From NCBI GenBank assembly GCA_009363875.1, contig CM018686.1, positions 8,184,001 through 8,248,000 of the forward strand: 64,000 bases of DNA, written 5' to 3'. Source of the DNA: Mikania micrantha (taxonomy: Eukaryota; Streptophyta; Magnoliopsida; Asterales; Asteraceae). Below are positions 24,301 through 34,405 of the stretch, piece by piece. The notes beneath the pieces are model-generated. The model saw only the letters and a program-made list of their open reading frames with translations, made no database searches and was not told the origin of the DNA. Each line of letters starts with the position of its first letter. Position 1 is the first letter of the stretch. A program made the translations under genes and the position numbers.

Positions 24301-24580
24301 CAAGTTGAAGAACCTCTCTCAGTTCGGCTGGACTGATGTGCACTGTGTGTCCATTGACTGTAGAGCGAAGAGAAAGAACACCAGTGCCGATGTTGATGAG
24401 CTCGACATTCATCCAGAATTGATGAATGGATTCAACATGAAGTGTGGGATTGATAAGAAACGCGGTTTGGAATTGCGATGCGTTCATGAGATCAACTGCT
24501 TCATCAAATTTGGACCAGAATGAGGATTTGGTAAGATATGCAACAGAGTTATGACGAGGTTTAAGGTTCATGGTCGCCAT
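21388..24580 (-). pseudogene. Extra third ORF after pol in SIRE (about 1,060 codons, broken)
   Basis: The ATG at 24580 (MATMNLKPRHN) opens a frame to a TAG at 23060-23062, resumes in the same frame to 21617, then shifts by one base near 21625-21640 into the last 80 codons ending 21388. Residues 1-230 form a globular domain with VAYLTKSSFW, INPTLHVESIHQFW and RWLLYPRFI. A Ser/Thr/Lys-rich linker follows, then a coiled-coil-like NKLLEAEVCRLNELLTK, a hydrophobic LAAAFLTVLPLITPLL, a long acidic E/K/V-rich stretch and a basic C-terminal part. Known: SIRE elements carry an ORF here that was called env-like. I remember similar VAYLTK...FW proteins from Asteraceae repeats, but their function is unknown to me. 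No signal peptide or convincing membrane anchor is seen. Confidence 0.75.
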
Positions 24581-24649
24581 GGAAGCAGAGACTTGAGAGG
24601 GAAGATAGGTTTTTGAAAAAGATTGATAGTTCTGATGAAGTGGCAATGA

Positions 24650-25110
24650 AACAACTGAAGAAGGTTTGAGTTAAATAGAGAATTGGAATATGTTCTTCAG
24701 ATGTTATAAAGAGAAAACAGCAGTGGTTGAAACAACTGAAGAGTAAATTTACTCATTAGGTGTTGTTGACAGTTTTTGTTCATCAGCTGTTTTCATCAAT
24801 TGCTCATCAGACGTTGTGAAACATCAGATTTTCTCATCAGATTTTGTGAAAAAGTGGTCATCAGGACTTGTGAACAAAAGTTGTTCATCAGGCTTTGTGA
24901 AATATTTTTGACCTTCAGTACTTTGTGAACCAAATCCCATCAGTACTTTTAACTGAGAATATTGGTAAAGGTCATATATTTTCTTGACTCAGTACTTCTG
25001 ATATGTATCAGTATTGACTAAAAATATCAGAAGTTGCAAGGTAATAGAAAATAAATATTTTTGTATTTTTGAAAAGTTAAACGGTGGATGAAAATTTTAT
25101 TAATGTGAAA
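24650..25110 (-). repeat. Spacer with repeated TCATCAG...TTGTGAA words
   Basis: Between the pol stop and the third ORF, words such as TTCATCAGGCTTTGTGAA, CTCATCAGATTTTGTGAA and GTCATCAGGACTTGTGAA recur roughly every 20-30 bp. The same vocabulary (CATCTGATGA, CTACTGAA) fills the LTRs. Non-coding. Confidence 0.6.
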
Positions 25111-25116
25111 ACCAAT

Positions 25117-27075
25117 TTATTCAAGTTGCAGCATACCAAGCCTTAGAACTAAATTTTGAAAAGTTGAAGTGTCTAAAGGCTTAGTAAATATATCTGCAAG
25201 CTCATCAGCACTAGGAACAAACTTTGGATCAATCAGACCCTTTTCAAAACAATCCCTTATAAAATGATGTCTGATTTCAATATGTTTGGTCCTAGAGTGC
25301 TGAACTGGATTCTTGACAATACAAAGAGCTGAAGCACTATCCATTAACAATGGTGTCTTAGACTCTTTGATGCCATAATCCAAAAGTTGAGTCTGAAGCC
25401 AGAGAATTTGTGAAGTACAGCTTGCAGCAGCAATGTACTCGGCTTCAGCAGTTGAAGTGGCCACAGATGTTTGTTTCTTACTCTGCCAAGAAACCAAACA
25501 GTTTCCTAGAAACTGACAACCACCAGAAGTTGATTTTCTGGTAAGTTTGCATCCTGCATAGTCACTATCAGAGAAAGCAACCAGCTTGCAGGAATGCCCA
25601 GTGGAATACCAAATTCCTAGTGATTGAGTGCCCTGCAAGTATCTGAAAATTCTTTTAACAGCAATCAAATGAGATTCTTTAGGTGCAGCCTGAAATCTAG
25701 CACAAACACATGTAGCAAACATAATGTCTGGCCTAGATGCTGTGAGATACATCAAGGAACCAATCATACATCTATAAAGTGTTTCATCAACTGATTTACC
25801 TTTCAAATCAGCATCAAGTTGTGTGGTGCTGCTCATGGGGTTAGAACATTGTTTACAGTTTTGCAAATCAAATTTCTTTAACAACTCTTTTGTGTATTTG
25901 GATTGATGAATGAAAATTCCATCAGGACTTTGTTTGATTTGAAGACCCAAGAAAAATTGTAATTCCCCCATGGCACTCATTTCAAAATTCTTTGTCATTA
26001 ACACAGTAAAATCAGCACACAACTTTGGATCAGATGAAGCAAAAATTATGTCATCAACATAAATTTGAACAAGAAGCTTATGCTGTCCTACTTTATTTAT
26101 GAACAAAGTTTTATCAATGGAGCCTCTAGTGAAATTATTTTGAAGAAGAAAAGTGGATAGAGTGTCATACCAGGCTCTAGGTGCTTGTTTCAGCTCATAA
26201 AGAGCTTTATCAAGCTTGTACACCCAATCAGGATGTTTATTGTCCTCAAAACCTGGTGGTTGACACACATACACTTCCTCTTTTATTTTACCATATAAGA
26301 AAGCACTTTTGACATCCATTTGAAAAACTTTTAGTTTGTGTAAGGCAGCATATGCTAAAAACAACCTAATTGCTTCTAGTCTGCCTACAGGGGCAAAAGT
26401 CTCATCATAATCAATACCTTCTTCCTGAGAGAACCCCTGTACAACCAGTCTAGCCTTGTTTTTAATTATTTGACCATTTTCATCAGTTTTATTCCTAAAC
26501 ACCCATTTAGTGCCGATTGCACACTTACCTTGAGGTAGAGGAACCAGCTCCCAGACTTGTTGTTTCTTGAACTGCAACAGCTCCAACTGCATAGCCTCCA
26601 CCCAGCCATTGTCTCTGAGTGCTGTGTGATAGTTCTTTGGCTCTTGCTGACTGACAAATAAAGCATAGAGACAAAAATTTGACAATTGGCTTCTTGTTGA
26701 AACACCAGCAGAAATGTCACCCAGAACTTGAGATAATGGATGATCCTTCAGTTCTTGATATGGAATAAGATCAGTGCAAGTGTTGGCAGGAGGTCCAGTT
26801 GCTGCAGATGTAGATGAAGATCCAGGAAACAATTCAGCAGGAATTTCAAATGATGTAGAAGATTCCAGAATTTCATCAGCATTTGTATTAGGAGGAACCA
26901 CTGGAGCAGGAGGAGCGTCAGGTTTAGCAGAGATTGGCAGATTGTCACTAAATCTGAACAGATGAGTACTAACATCATCATCATCATCAGTACTACCTTG
27001 TAAGTTCCCTTTAGCAGCTGTTGATACATTATCTGCCAGAATAACAGACTCATTTGGAGGTTGATATGGAACATA
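25117..27075 (-). CDS. SIRE reverse transcriptase and RNase H segment
   Basis: The last open part of pol, in the same frame as the preceding segment but separated by a TAA at 27076. RT: KARLVVQGFSQEEGIDYDET, VFQMDVKSAFLYG, ALYELKQAPRAWYD and the catalytic YVDDIIFAS. RNase H: SDSDYAGC, STAEAEYIAAA, MDSASALCI and KHIEIRHHFIRD. Function: copies element RNA into cDNA in cytoplasmic particles. All recognisable catalytic residues are present. The RT part proper starts near 26700; before it is a variable linker. The frame ends MLQLE at 25117. Confidence 0.9.
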   Translation of the reverse strand, partial: YVPYQPPNESVILADNVSTAAKGNLQGSTDDDDDVSTHLFRFSDNLPISAKPDAPPAPVVPPNTNADEILESSTSFEIPAELFPGSSSTSAATGPPANTCTDLIPYQELKDHPLSQVLGDISAGVSTRSQLSNFCLYALFVSQQEPKNYHTALRDNGWVEAMQLELLQFKKQQVWELVPLPQGKCAIGTKWVFRNKTDENGQIIKNKARLVVQGFSQEEGIDYDETFAPVGRLEAIRLFLAYAALHKLKVFQMDVKSAFLYGKIKEEVYVCQPPGFEDNKHPDWVYKLDKALYELKQAPRAWYDTLSTFLLQNNFTRGSIDKTLFINKVGQHKLLVQIYVDDIIFASSDPKLCADFTVLMTKNFEMSAMGELQFFLGLQIKQSPDGIFIHQSKYTKELLKKFDLQNCKQCSNPMSSTTQLDADLKGKSVDETLYRCMIGSLMYLTASRPDIMFATCVCARFQAAPKESHLIAVKRIFRYLQGTQSLGIWYSTGHSCKLVAFSDSDYAGCKLTRKSTSGGCQFLGNCLVSWQSKKQTSVATSTAEAEYIAAASCTSQILWLQTQLLDYGIKESKTPLLMDSASALCIVKNPVQHSRTKHIEIRHHFIRDCFEKGLIDPKFVPSADELADIFTKPLDTSTFQNLVLRLGMLQLE

Positions 27076-27423
27076 TTACAATATATCCAAATCAAACATC
27101 TCTACAGGGTTTTGTGGGATGAGATCTGTTGGTGATTCATTGAACTTTACATGGAGAGTTTCTTCAACAATCTTGGTTCTGCAATTAAACACTCTGTAAG
27201 CCTTGCAAGTGGAAGAATAGCCAACAAAATATCCTGCATCAACTTTGGAGTCAAACTTTGTAAGTTGATCTTTGGTGTTGAGGATATAACATGGACATCC
27301 AAAAGCTCTGAAGAAAGAAATCAATGGGGTTAAAGTATGAAGCATTTCATAAGGAGTTTTCAACCATCTTTGATTTACCAAAACTCTGTTTTGCACATAG
27401 CAAGCTGTATTGACAGCTTCTGC
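27076..27423 (-). pseudogene. SIRE integrase C-terminal segment
   Basis: Continues the integrase frame after a TAG at 27424-27426, which replaces a residue that is normally tryptophan in this stretch. It contains KTPYEMLHTLTP and FRAFGCPCYI, typical of the end of copia integrases, and closes with a TAA (27076-27078). Frame is kept on both sides, so these are point nonsense changes. Confidence 0.85.
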
Positions 27424-28464
27424 CTAGAAAGTCAATGGCAAGCCGGAATCAGCCAGCATTGTTCTGGCAGTTTCAATCAAGGTTCTATTTTTCCTTTCAA
27501 CCACTCCATTTTGTTCAGGAGTTCTAGGGATGCTGTACTGCCTCTTGATTCCCTTTGACAGATAAAATTCATCCAGAATATTATTTCTGAACTCTGTTCC
27601 ATTATCACTCCTTACACACTTGACAGGAAGAGAATATTGTTTCTCAACATACAACACAAAGTTTATAATAGACTTAGCAACCTCATCTTTTGAGTGCAAG
27701 AAGAAGGTCCAGACAAACCTGGAGTAATCATCAACAATTACTAAGCAATACTTCTTCTTTGCCATACTCATGACCTTCACTGGCCCAAACAAATCCATAT
27801 GCAACATGTGCAAACAAGCAGTTGATTTGGGATCGCCTATTGAAGGAAAAGATACCTTGTGTTGCTTCCCTTTCAAGCAAGCAGTGCAATTCTCATCACA
27901 ACTAAAATCCTTCATTGGAAGACCTCGAACCAAACCATGTTTCACCAGTTGATTCATGTTTTTGAGATTGACATGACCCAACCTTCTGTGCCACAGATTA
28001 GATTCCTTGAGAGAGGCCTTTGAAAATAAACAAGGATGACCTTTAACAGAGATTTTCTTTGACAAATCAAAGGCATAAACCTTTCCCACTCTGTTAGCCT
28101 TAAGGAGAGTATACTCATCTAAGACTTTGCCAATCAGAGGCAACACTTCAGAAGACAATATCCTACAGTCTTGCTTGGTGAAAAGAGAAATGTGACCCTT
28201 ATCACACATCTGACTGACACTCAGAAGATTATACTTAAGATTCTCTACATGATTCACATCATCAAACCTTATCTCACCATTTGTCACAAAACCTTTCCCT
28301 ATAATGTAACCCTTAGCATCATTTCCAAAAGACACAAATCCCTTCCTTCCTGTAAAATAGTCATTAAGAAGAGATCTGCTCCCAGTCATATGCATGGATC
28401 CTCCACTGTCAACATACCATATGCTATTTTGGCATGCTGAAGGACCCTGCATACAACAGCACAC
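27424..28464 (-). pseudogene. SIRE protease and integrase segment
   Basis: Protease: WYVDSGGSMHMTG, with the aspartic DSG triad. Integrase zinc-binding HHCC: WHRRLGH and CTACLKGKQH. Catalytic D,D,E: HMDLFGPV, VRSDNGTEF and PEQNGVVERKNRT. The segment is bounded by in-frame stops TGA (28465-28467) and TAG (27424-27426). In an intact relative this would be one continuous polyprotein with gag and RT. Confidence 0.88.
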
Positions 28465-29883
28465 TCAGTTAGACTTTTGGACCCAAACCATTTTGGTTTT
28501 GGGTCTGTTAACACATGAAGAAACAAAATTAGCATTTTCAGTTGAAGCAACACTTGAATCATTTTTATCAGATGATTTAACCTTGACTTTTGATTTTGGT
28601 TTCTTCTTCTGAAATGAAACAACAGATGCCTCTGCTAGATTAACCCTTCCTAGCAGTTGTTGCATCATTAACATCAGTTGATTATGTTTTTGTGTCAAGA
28701 TTTTGATTTCATTAGACACATTAGGACCTGACTTTTGATTTTTGTGATTTATCACCTTAGTTTCTTTAATTGATGAAGAATCTTTCAAGTGTTGTTTCTT
28801 TGAATCTGGAACAACCCCTTTACCTTTCTTGGATTTACTTGATTCATTTCCTTGTGAGGTTTTTCCAGAATTTGAAACTACTGATGATTCTGGTACAAAC
28901 TTGGAACTAAATTCATTTTTCATTTGGAGTATGTTCTTGTTTTTATGCTTTATTTTGTTGAATTTAGAACCTTTTCTGTACCAGCATTCATCAGAGGAAT
29001 GATTAAACAACCTACAAATTTCACAAGGCACCCTCTTGTGTTTCTCCTTGTGAGTATCGACAAGTACTGAAGACTTAGATACAGAATTTGTCTTCTTCAG
29101 TACTTGTTTAACATCAGTCTTTGTAGACTTTAGTGATTTACTTTCTTCAGTACTTTTCAACCCTTTCCTTTTAACTTCAGTTTTTGTGATTTTCAGAGGT
29201 TGTAAAGTACCGAAGCATATCTCATCAGTAGAAGTAAAATTTTCAACCTTTTTTACAACTTCTGATGAGACACTTTGGCTTATCAAAAACCTTGCATCTT
29301 TCTCTCCAGTGCCATGCCCATCTGACTCAATCAGTTTTAAATTTAATTCATTTGAAACATTTTCATCAGGATCAATCTCAATTAAAACACTATCCTGACA
29401 TGTTTCACCCTGGATAACATTTGTACATCCAATAGAATAAGAATAACTTTCAATATCCACAGTTTCAGACTCAGATTTGCATGCACTTGACTCACTTTCA
29501 AATGATTCTTTAGCATCAGACTTTTCTGAAGATTTGGTGGATTGGTATACACTGTCCCCTTCAGACTCACAGTTAAGATTTTTTGGTGTATAATCAGCTG
29601 GAGGGGCAGTGTGATTGTATCCAATACCAAACTTCACATTTGATGCTGTTTGTTTGTTTAACAACATCTCAAACCCCTTGCAAGACTCAACCTATTTTTC
29701 ACACGCTACTTGGGTTGCTGCAAGTGTTTGTTTCAGATCATTGTGTTTTACAAGCATGACTTCCACCCTAGCCTTTTCATCAGACAACTGACACTTGAGT
29801 TTATAAATTTCAGACTCTTTTTCATTCAAAACTTTCTCAAATTCATTTTTATTCTTATTCATGACCCTTTCTAAATCCAACTT
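28465..29883 (-). pseudogene. SIRE gag C-terminal extension
   Basis: In frame with gag but cut by TAG codons at 29884-29886 and 29692-29694. The first 62 codons are heptad-rich (ERVMNKNKNEFEKVLNEKE), predicted coiled coil. A Ser/Glu/Lys-rich region follows, then a second CX2C-type cluster (CEICRLFNHSSDECW) and more Lys-rich sequence. Long coiled-coil gag extensions are known in SIRE elements. It leads directly into the protease. Confidence 0.8.
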
Positions 29884-31488
29884 CTAATTGATTAATTCAA
29901 CATTTATTTCTCTGATAGAAGCAAATGCTGAAATACATGATTCTGAACACAACTTGGCTTTTGATTCAGATGATACCAGGGATGTTGAAGAAGTTGAACC
30001 TGAGGTGTCAGTTGAATCTATAGCCATCAAAGCAAGATTCCCAAATGGGTTGTCTCCACCATGTGGACCAGCTTCAGAGTACAGCTGCATATTGAAATCA
30101 GATAAGTCATCAGGTAAACTACTCCAATCAGCTACTCCAGGAGTGAAGAAACTCTGATGCTGTTGTTGAGACTGTTGATTGGTTTGAGACTTGCTGGGGT
30201 CAGGAAGAGCAGGTGATTGTGAAGGAATTAATGCTGGAGTGTGAGTAGGTTGAGGCATGTAAAAGCAGGGATATGGATACGGCATAGGACTTTGTGGAAC
30301 AAAATGAGCTGGATAAAATTGTTGTTGACCAGATCCAGAAGATTGTTGTCCTTTGTTTGGTGTGTTATTGCTAGGAAAAGTCACAAAGGGTGCAGAGGAA
30401 CTAGGTCCAGTGGATTTGCATTCTCTAGCAAAATGACCAAGCCTGTGACACTTGTGGCATCTCAACTTCCCTTTGTCAAAACCAACCTTGGTTTTGCCAG
30501 TTAATCCGGGAAATTTTCTTCCAGTTCTTTTGTAGAATTTTTGAGATCTTATGTTGATTAATGCCATCTGACTTAATATATCCATTTCCTCCAGATCATC
30601 ATCTGGAATTCCTTTCAAATCATCCATCACAAAACACAGATTATCACCATAATTTCCTGCATTACCATCAACTCCCACAAAAGCATGTTCAGCATTATTA
30701 GTAGAGAAATCAATATGTTCATCATAAGAACATTCAGACCCATTAAACTCTGACTCTTGACCTATCAAAGCAGTATTGCCAGGAACAAAATCATCAGTGA
30801 GTTTTCCAGATGAAGACAGTTTTCTCTTCTGTTCTACCTCTCTCTCAAAAGTTAAGAGTTTCCCATGGAGTTGGGTGAGAGATAGATTCTCTAGATTTGC
30901 ATTAGAGCGTAAGACAATTGTATATGTGTCCCATCTCTCAGGCAGTGATCTGAGAAATCTGTTGTTCATCTGACTATTTGTATATTCCTGCTTAACCATT
31001 TTCAATTCAGAAATCAGACAAGAGAATCGCTCAAACTGCTGAGTCAGTGACTCACCCTTTCTATGAGAGAATGTCTCATACTGTTGAACAAGGATTTCTC
31101 TAGTATTTGCTAAAACCTCATCAGTTCCACCGAATTGTTCTTTCAGTGCAACCCAGAGATCATGAGCAGTGTCATGATGCATCAAGCCTGAATATATCTC
31201 ATTCGGTAAATCCATGGCCAGAATACCATGAGCTTTTGCATCAATTTCAAACAATTTTATATCCTCATCCGAATACATATCTGATGGTTTCGGAATCATG
31301 ATTTTAGTTTCAGGATCAGTGATCATGGGTTTATAAGGACCATGCACCACAGATTTCCAACATCCTGCACTGTTAATTGACAGGTGATGTAGCATTCTAC
31401 GTTGCCAAATGTTGTACTCACTCCGAACCAGCATCGGAGGCTTGGTTGCGGAGCCTGTGTTGTGCGGATCATTGTTTGGAGTTGTCAT
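29884..31488 (-). CDS. SIRE gag N-terminal ORF
   Basis: The ATG at 31488 (MTTPNNDPHNTGS) is preferred to the upstream in-frame TTG. Residues about 10-210 form the copia capsid-like domain (SEYNIWQRRMLHHL, YETFSHRKGESLTQQFERF, RFLRSLPERWDTY). A zinc knuckle CHKCHRLGHFAREC (CX2CX4HX4C) lies at about residues 344-357, followed by a Gln/Pro-rich tail. It packages element RNA into virus-like particles. It stops at TAG 29884-29886, earlier than expected since the frame stays open beyond. Confidence 0.9.
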   Translation of the reverse strand: MTTPNNDPHNTGSATKPPMLVRSEYNIWQRRMLHHLSINSAGCWKSVVHGPYKPMITDPETKIMIPKPSDMYSDEDIKLFEIDAKAHGILAMDLPNEIYSGLMHHDTAHDLWVALKEQFGGTDEVLANTREILVQQYETFSHRKGESLTQQFERFSCLISELKMVKQEYTNSQMNNRFLRSLPERWDTYTIVLRSNANLENLSLTQLHGKLLTFEREVEQKRKLSSSGKLTDDFVPGNTALIGQESEFNGSECSYDEHIDFSTNNAEHAFVGVDGNAGNYGDNLCFVMDDLKGIPDDDLEEMDILSQMALINIRSQKFYKRTGRKFPGLTGKTKVGFDKGKLRCHKCHRLGHFARECKSTGPSSSAPFVTFPSNNTPNKGQQSSGSGQQQFYPAHFVPQSPMPYPYPCFYMPQPTHTPALIPSQSPALPDPSKSQTNQQSQQQHQSFFTPGVADWSSLPDDLSDFNMQLYSEAGPHGGDNPFGNLALMAIDSTDTSGSTSSTSLVSSESKAKLCSESCISAFASIREINVELIN

Positions 31489-31705
31489 GATCTCAGATTC
31501 AAACAATATCAAATGAATTCAAATGAATTAACACAAATTCCAACCAATTGATTCAAAACAGATCGATATTGAAAAGCAAATCAACAGAAGTTATCAGAAA
31601 ACTTCAATCTATAACAAATTCTTACTAATCGGCTAATTCGATCAACCAGAGAACTGAATTGAGCAGTTTCAGAGATCAATTGTTTAATTGATCAATGATT
31701 AACCT

Positions 31706-31717
31706 GCTCTGATACCA
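31706..31717 (-). other. SIRE primer binding site (tRNA-iMet)
   Basis: The minus strand reads TGGTATCAGAGC two bases after the 5' LTR, complementary to the 3' end of plant initiator methionine tRNA. Confidence 0.95.
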
Positions 31718-31719
31718 AT

Positions 31720-32313
31720 TGTAGGATCAGATGTTCTCATTTGATCAATATTAGGTTATAGCAGCGGAATTCAACGATGAATTAGCTCAAAATTAGCAAG
31801 AACAAAGTTAATCTAATAGAACAGTAAAGCACAAGTTGTTATAGAAAGAGAATTCTGCAAAAGGAATAATCTCATTCAATTCGCACTAACTTCGTTAAAG
31901 ATACAATATGTCAACTGCCCTTATATAGAAGTAGTGACGTCTGATGATGTCACATGATGTTGACACCTAACAGACAAAAGATAACTACTGAAATAACTAA
32001 ACTACTGAGAATGTTTACAACATCTGAAGACATCCTCTTACAACTACTGAAGAATTAAAACTACTGAAATAAAACTACAACATCTGATGAGTAAAAATAC
32101 TCATCAGACTTTTACAATTACTGAAAGAAAACTACTGAAGACAAAATTAACCTCACAACATCTGAAGACTAACACTTCAGCTGTTGTGAATAACTTCAGA
32201 TCTTGTAACTCTGCAAAGTGAATATCAGCTGTTGTGTTCTTCTTTAGTTGTTGTGTGTATTGTGAGACTTAAAAGTTTTTCTGATCAGGCTCATTGGTTC
32301 TTTTAGTCCAACA
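31720..32313 (-). repeat. SIRE 5' LTR
   Basis: 594 bp, TG...CA, four transitions different from the 3' LTR. TATA box (minus CTATATAAGG) near 31925. It drives transcription leftwards. Confidence 0.97.
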
Positions 32314-32822
32314 TGTAATATAACACATTATTTTAATTTTTTTCTAACAACGATAATTACAGTGACGTAATATACAATGTGATGTAATTTACCATTGTTA
32401 AAAAAAATTTCAAATTATTTGGTATATTTAAGCTTGTTACAATGATGTAAATACGATAGATAGAAAAAATAAAAAAACTAGTCGAGACCATAACAGAATT
32501 AAGGAAAAAAATTTGACAAGTATAATGGTGTAATTTTTATAAAAAATAATATAGTGTAAAAAAGTGATGAATGTTTAAAAAAAGAGGATGTAAACTTTAG
32601 ATAAAAAAATAGATTTATTAAAATATATTAGATGGTGATATTTGTCACCAACATATTAAATCTAGCTTTTAAGTGGTTACAAAATGTCCAAAATACCCTT
32701 TCATATTAAAAAATGAAAAATAACAAGTGACACAATCCTATGCACTTACTTTTTAAATTAACCATTGGATGATGGTTGATGGGTTAACTCATTTTTGATG
32801 GGTTATGAAAACTTTCATCCCC

Positions 32823-33572
32823 TATATATGTATATATGTGTGTGTACTCATTCATTTAATAGTGAAAACTTCCACATTTGATAATGATTCTAATCTGTTG
32901 AAACGGTAGCATCACACGATCGGTTGTTTTTCAATGGTAAATTAATTTAGAGTTGATTCTCATACTCCAATATTAAATATGGCCAGTTACTTTTTCTTTC
33001 ACGAACATAGTCCGCAGCCGTTTATGAATTTTACAGGTGATAAATTTATACATGAATTGTACGTAAGTCGACTTTTGAATTGGTTTTCAGTTCGGTTGTA
33101 TTTAGTCCGAGACCGTTATTGAACTATGGTTTTCACGATTAAAATTGTTAGTGTAACGGCTAAATTGTTTTAACTTAGTTTGTTAAATAATGATTGAATC
33201 AACATTTAATTAATTGGATCGGTTATACCTATAACCTGAATGTTCAGTAATTATCTCGTTTAATTTATCAAAACTTGTAATTAAATGTGTCAGAACATTC
33301 TTAATTCGTGTTGATCATTCGATTTCGTCTATTGATTTTTAGTTTTTAATTACATATTCATATTTAGTATTCTATTTAATAAATTATTACGGTTTTTTGG
33401 GTATTATAAATAACCACTACATACTTGCAAGACATACACGTTAGTTCTCATTTCCTACATGACCATATCCTAGTTTTCATGTTTATTGCACATGGATCCT
33501 ACCATGCTCCTTTAACATAATATTTTCTTTCAACATTAAAGATAACAATATTTTGAGATGCCTCATCATTGA
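32823..33572. other. No gene seen
   Basis: A short TA/TG run (32823-32845) and then AT-rich single-copy-looking DNA. I recognise nothing until the transposase relic at 33573. Confidence 0.5.
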
Positions 33573-34073
33573 TTTAGTTGAATGTCTTTGTGGCACTTAA
33601 AGTCAAAGGACCATCACATTTTGCTATAATTCTGTTTACCACACCAATTCTTCCCAATGTATACTCTCTTATAAACTATAGACAAGTCATGATTGGTTTA
33701 TCCCGGGCACCAAGTAGCGATTTATTGAAAACTTCACATATATTGTTCAAAAGAACATCACATTTTGACCAATGTGTATAACATCAAGCAGAATAATAAA
33801 TGAGACTTGTACAACATGAAAGTCACATAAATATAGTCACATATCCAATGTTTAGCTAGGATAGTTTGTAACCAATTATGCAATGATGCATCCTTGTTTT
33901 TAATTCCATGTGTCTGTTGAATTACGAGACTGTAGTTGCACTAGCACATTTTCATAATAACTATTTGTAAAGGTTCCCTCTCCCGCTACACATTATGTTT
34001 TCCTTGATGTGTCTCAAGCAGTATCTATATTCAACAGCAAGAAATAACTTGTTCATTGTAGTTATTGGTCCCT
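33573..34073 (-). pseudogene. Mutator-like (MULE) transposase relic
   Basis: Minus-strand pieces read YRYCLRHIKENIM, KCASATTVS...FNRHMELK, NWLQTILAKHW (frame shifted), CDVLLNNICEVFN and GARDKPIMTCL, then a stop codon, FIREY and KCDGPLTLSATKTF. This order (RYC.RHI.EN, CAtATT..FN, W, SD.L.NN.CE.FN, RDKPI.T.LE.IREY, GPLTP.AT) is that of the MULE transposase C-terminal half. At least four stops and one frameshift make it dead. The DDE core and the inverted repeats were not found. Confidence 0.8.
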
Positions 34074-34209
34074 ATGAATAATACTTAATCGCAAAATGTT
34101 AATAAATCATAAATATTTAGTCGTATTCATTATACTATGTAGGTATTACTAGGAGTTAGTAAATTAATTAAATCATAATAAAGTAAAGATTTATTGACTT
34201 TGCTATATA

Positions 34210-34405
34210 GGGAGAGGTTCAAATGTTAACCCTCCCTTATATCGTTAACCCGTGTTAACCCGACATTTTTTGCCCGAATCTTTGTTTTTTTTTTCATGGT
34301 TTTTGTTATACATAAATACGGGGGGTTTCTTTTTTGTGTTTTTGCTAATTCATCACCGTTTAGAAATTATTTACAAATGTAAGTAAATGTAATTTACTTA
34401 CATTT
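34210..34405. mobile_element. El1-type half element
   Basis: The left arm is nearly identical to that of the 18449 element (GGGAGAGGTTCAAATGTTAA onward), then ends near the hairpin turn TAAATGTAATTTACTTACAT and runs into a short (TA)n. The right arm is missing. Confidence 0.7.

Larger units (their letters stand above)
20570..32313 (-). mobile_element. SIRE/Maximus-type Ty1/copia retrotransposon, 11.7 kb
   Basis: Two 594-bp LTRs, a perfect 5-bp target duplication TGTAA (20565-20569, 32314-32318), a tRNA-iMet primer site, a polypurine tract, gag, pol in the copia order protease-integrase-RT-RNase H, and a long extra ORF after pol. The extra ORF, the overall length and YVDDIIF in RT point to the SIRE lineage. 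The LTRs differ at 4 sites, all transitions (0.67%). At the commonly used plant rate of 1.3e-8 per site per year this is about 0.26 million years, an assumption-dependent figure. Several in-frame stops make this copy non-autonomous, but promoter, primer site and LTRs are intact, so it could be mobilised by a helper. Confidence 0.95.
19778..32822. mobile_element. Inverted-repeat element El4 in TA repeats, split by the SIRE element
   Basis: The left end (AAGGAAATGATAAAAATAAA) is inverted relative to the right end (other strand: GGGGATGAAAGTTTTCATAA), and both continue into TAACTCATTAACAATCATCC-type sequence. Net length without the insert is about 1.3 kb (19778-20569 and 32314-32822). The interior holds several copies of a roughly 65-bp unit (ACATTATTTT, TTCTAACATTGGTAAATTA, GTGATGTAAT). 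TA-rich sequence flanks both ends. Confidence 0.7.

Noticed and set aside
29884..29886. Programmed stop-codon readthrough between gag and pol in SIRE
   Set aside because: Readthrough is known in SIRE1 between pol and the env-like ORF with a specific 3' context. Here there are five stops in gag-pol without that context, so mutation is simpler.
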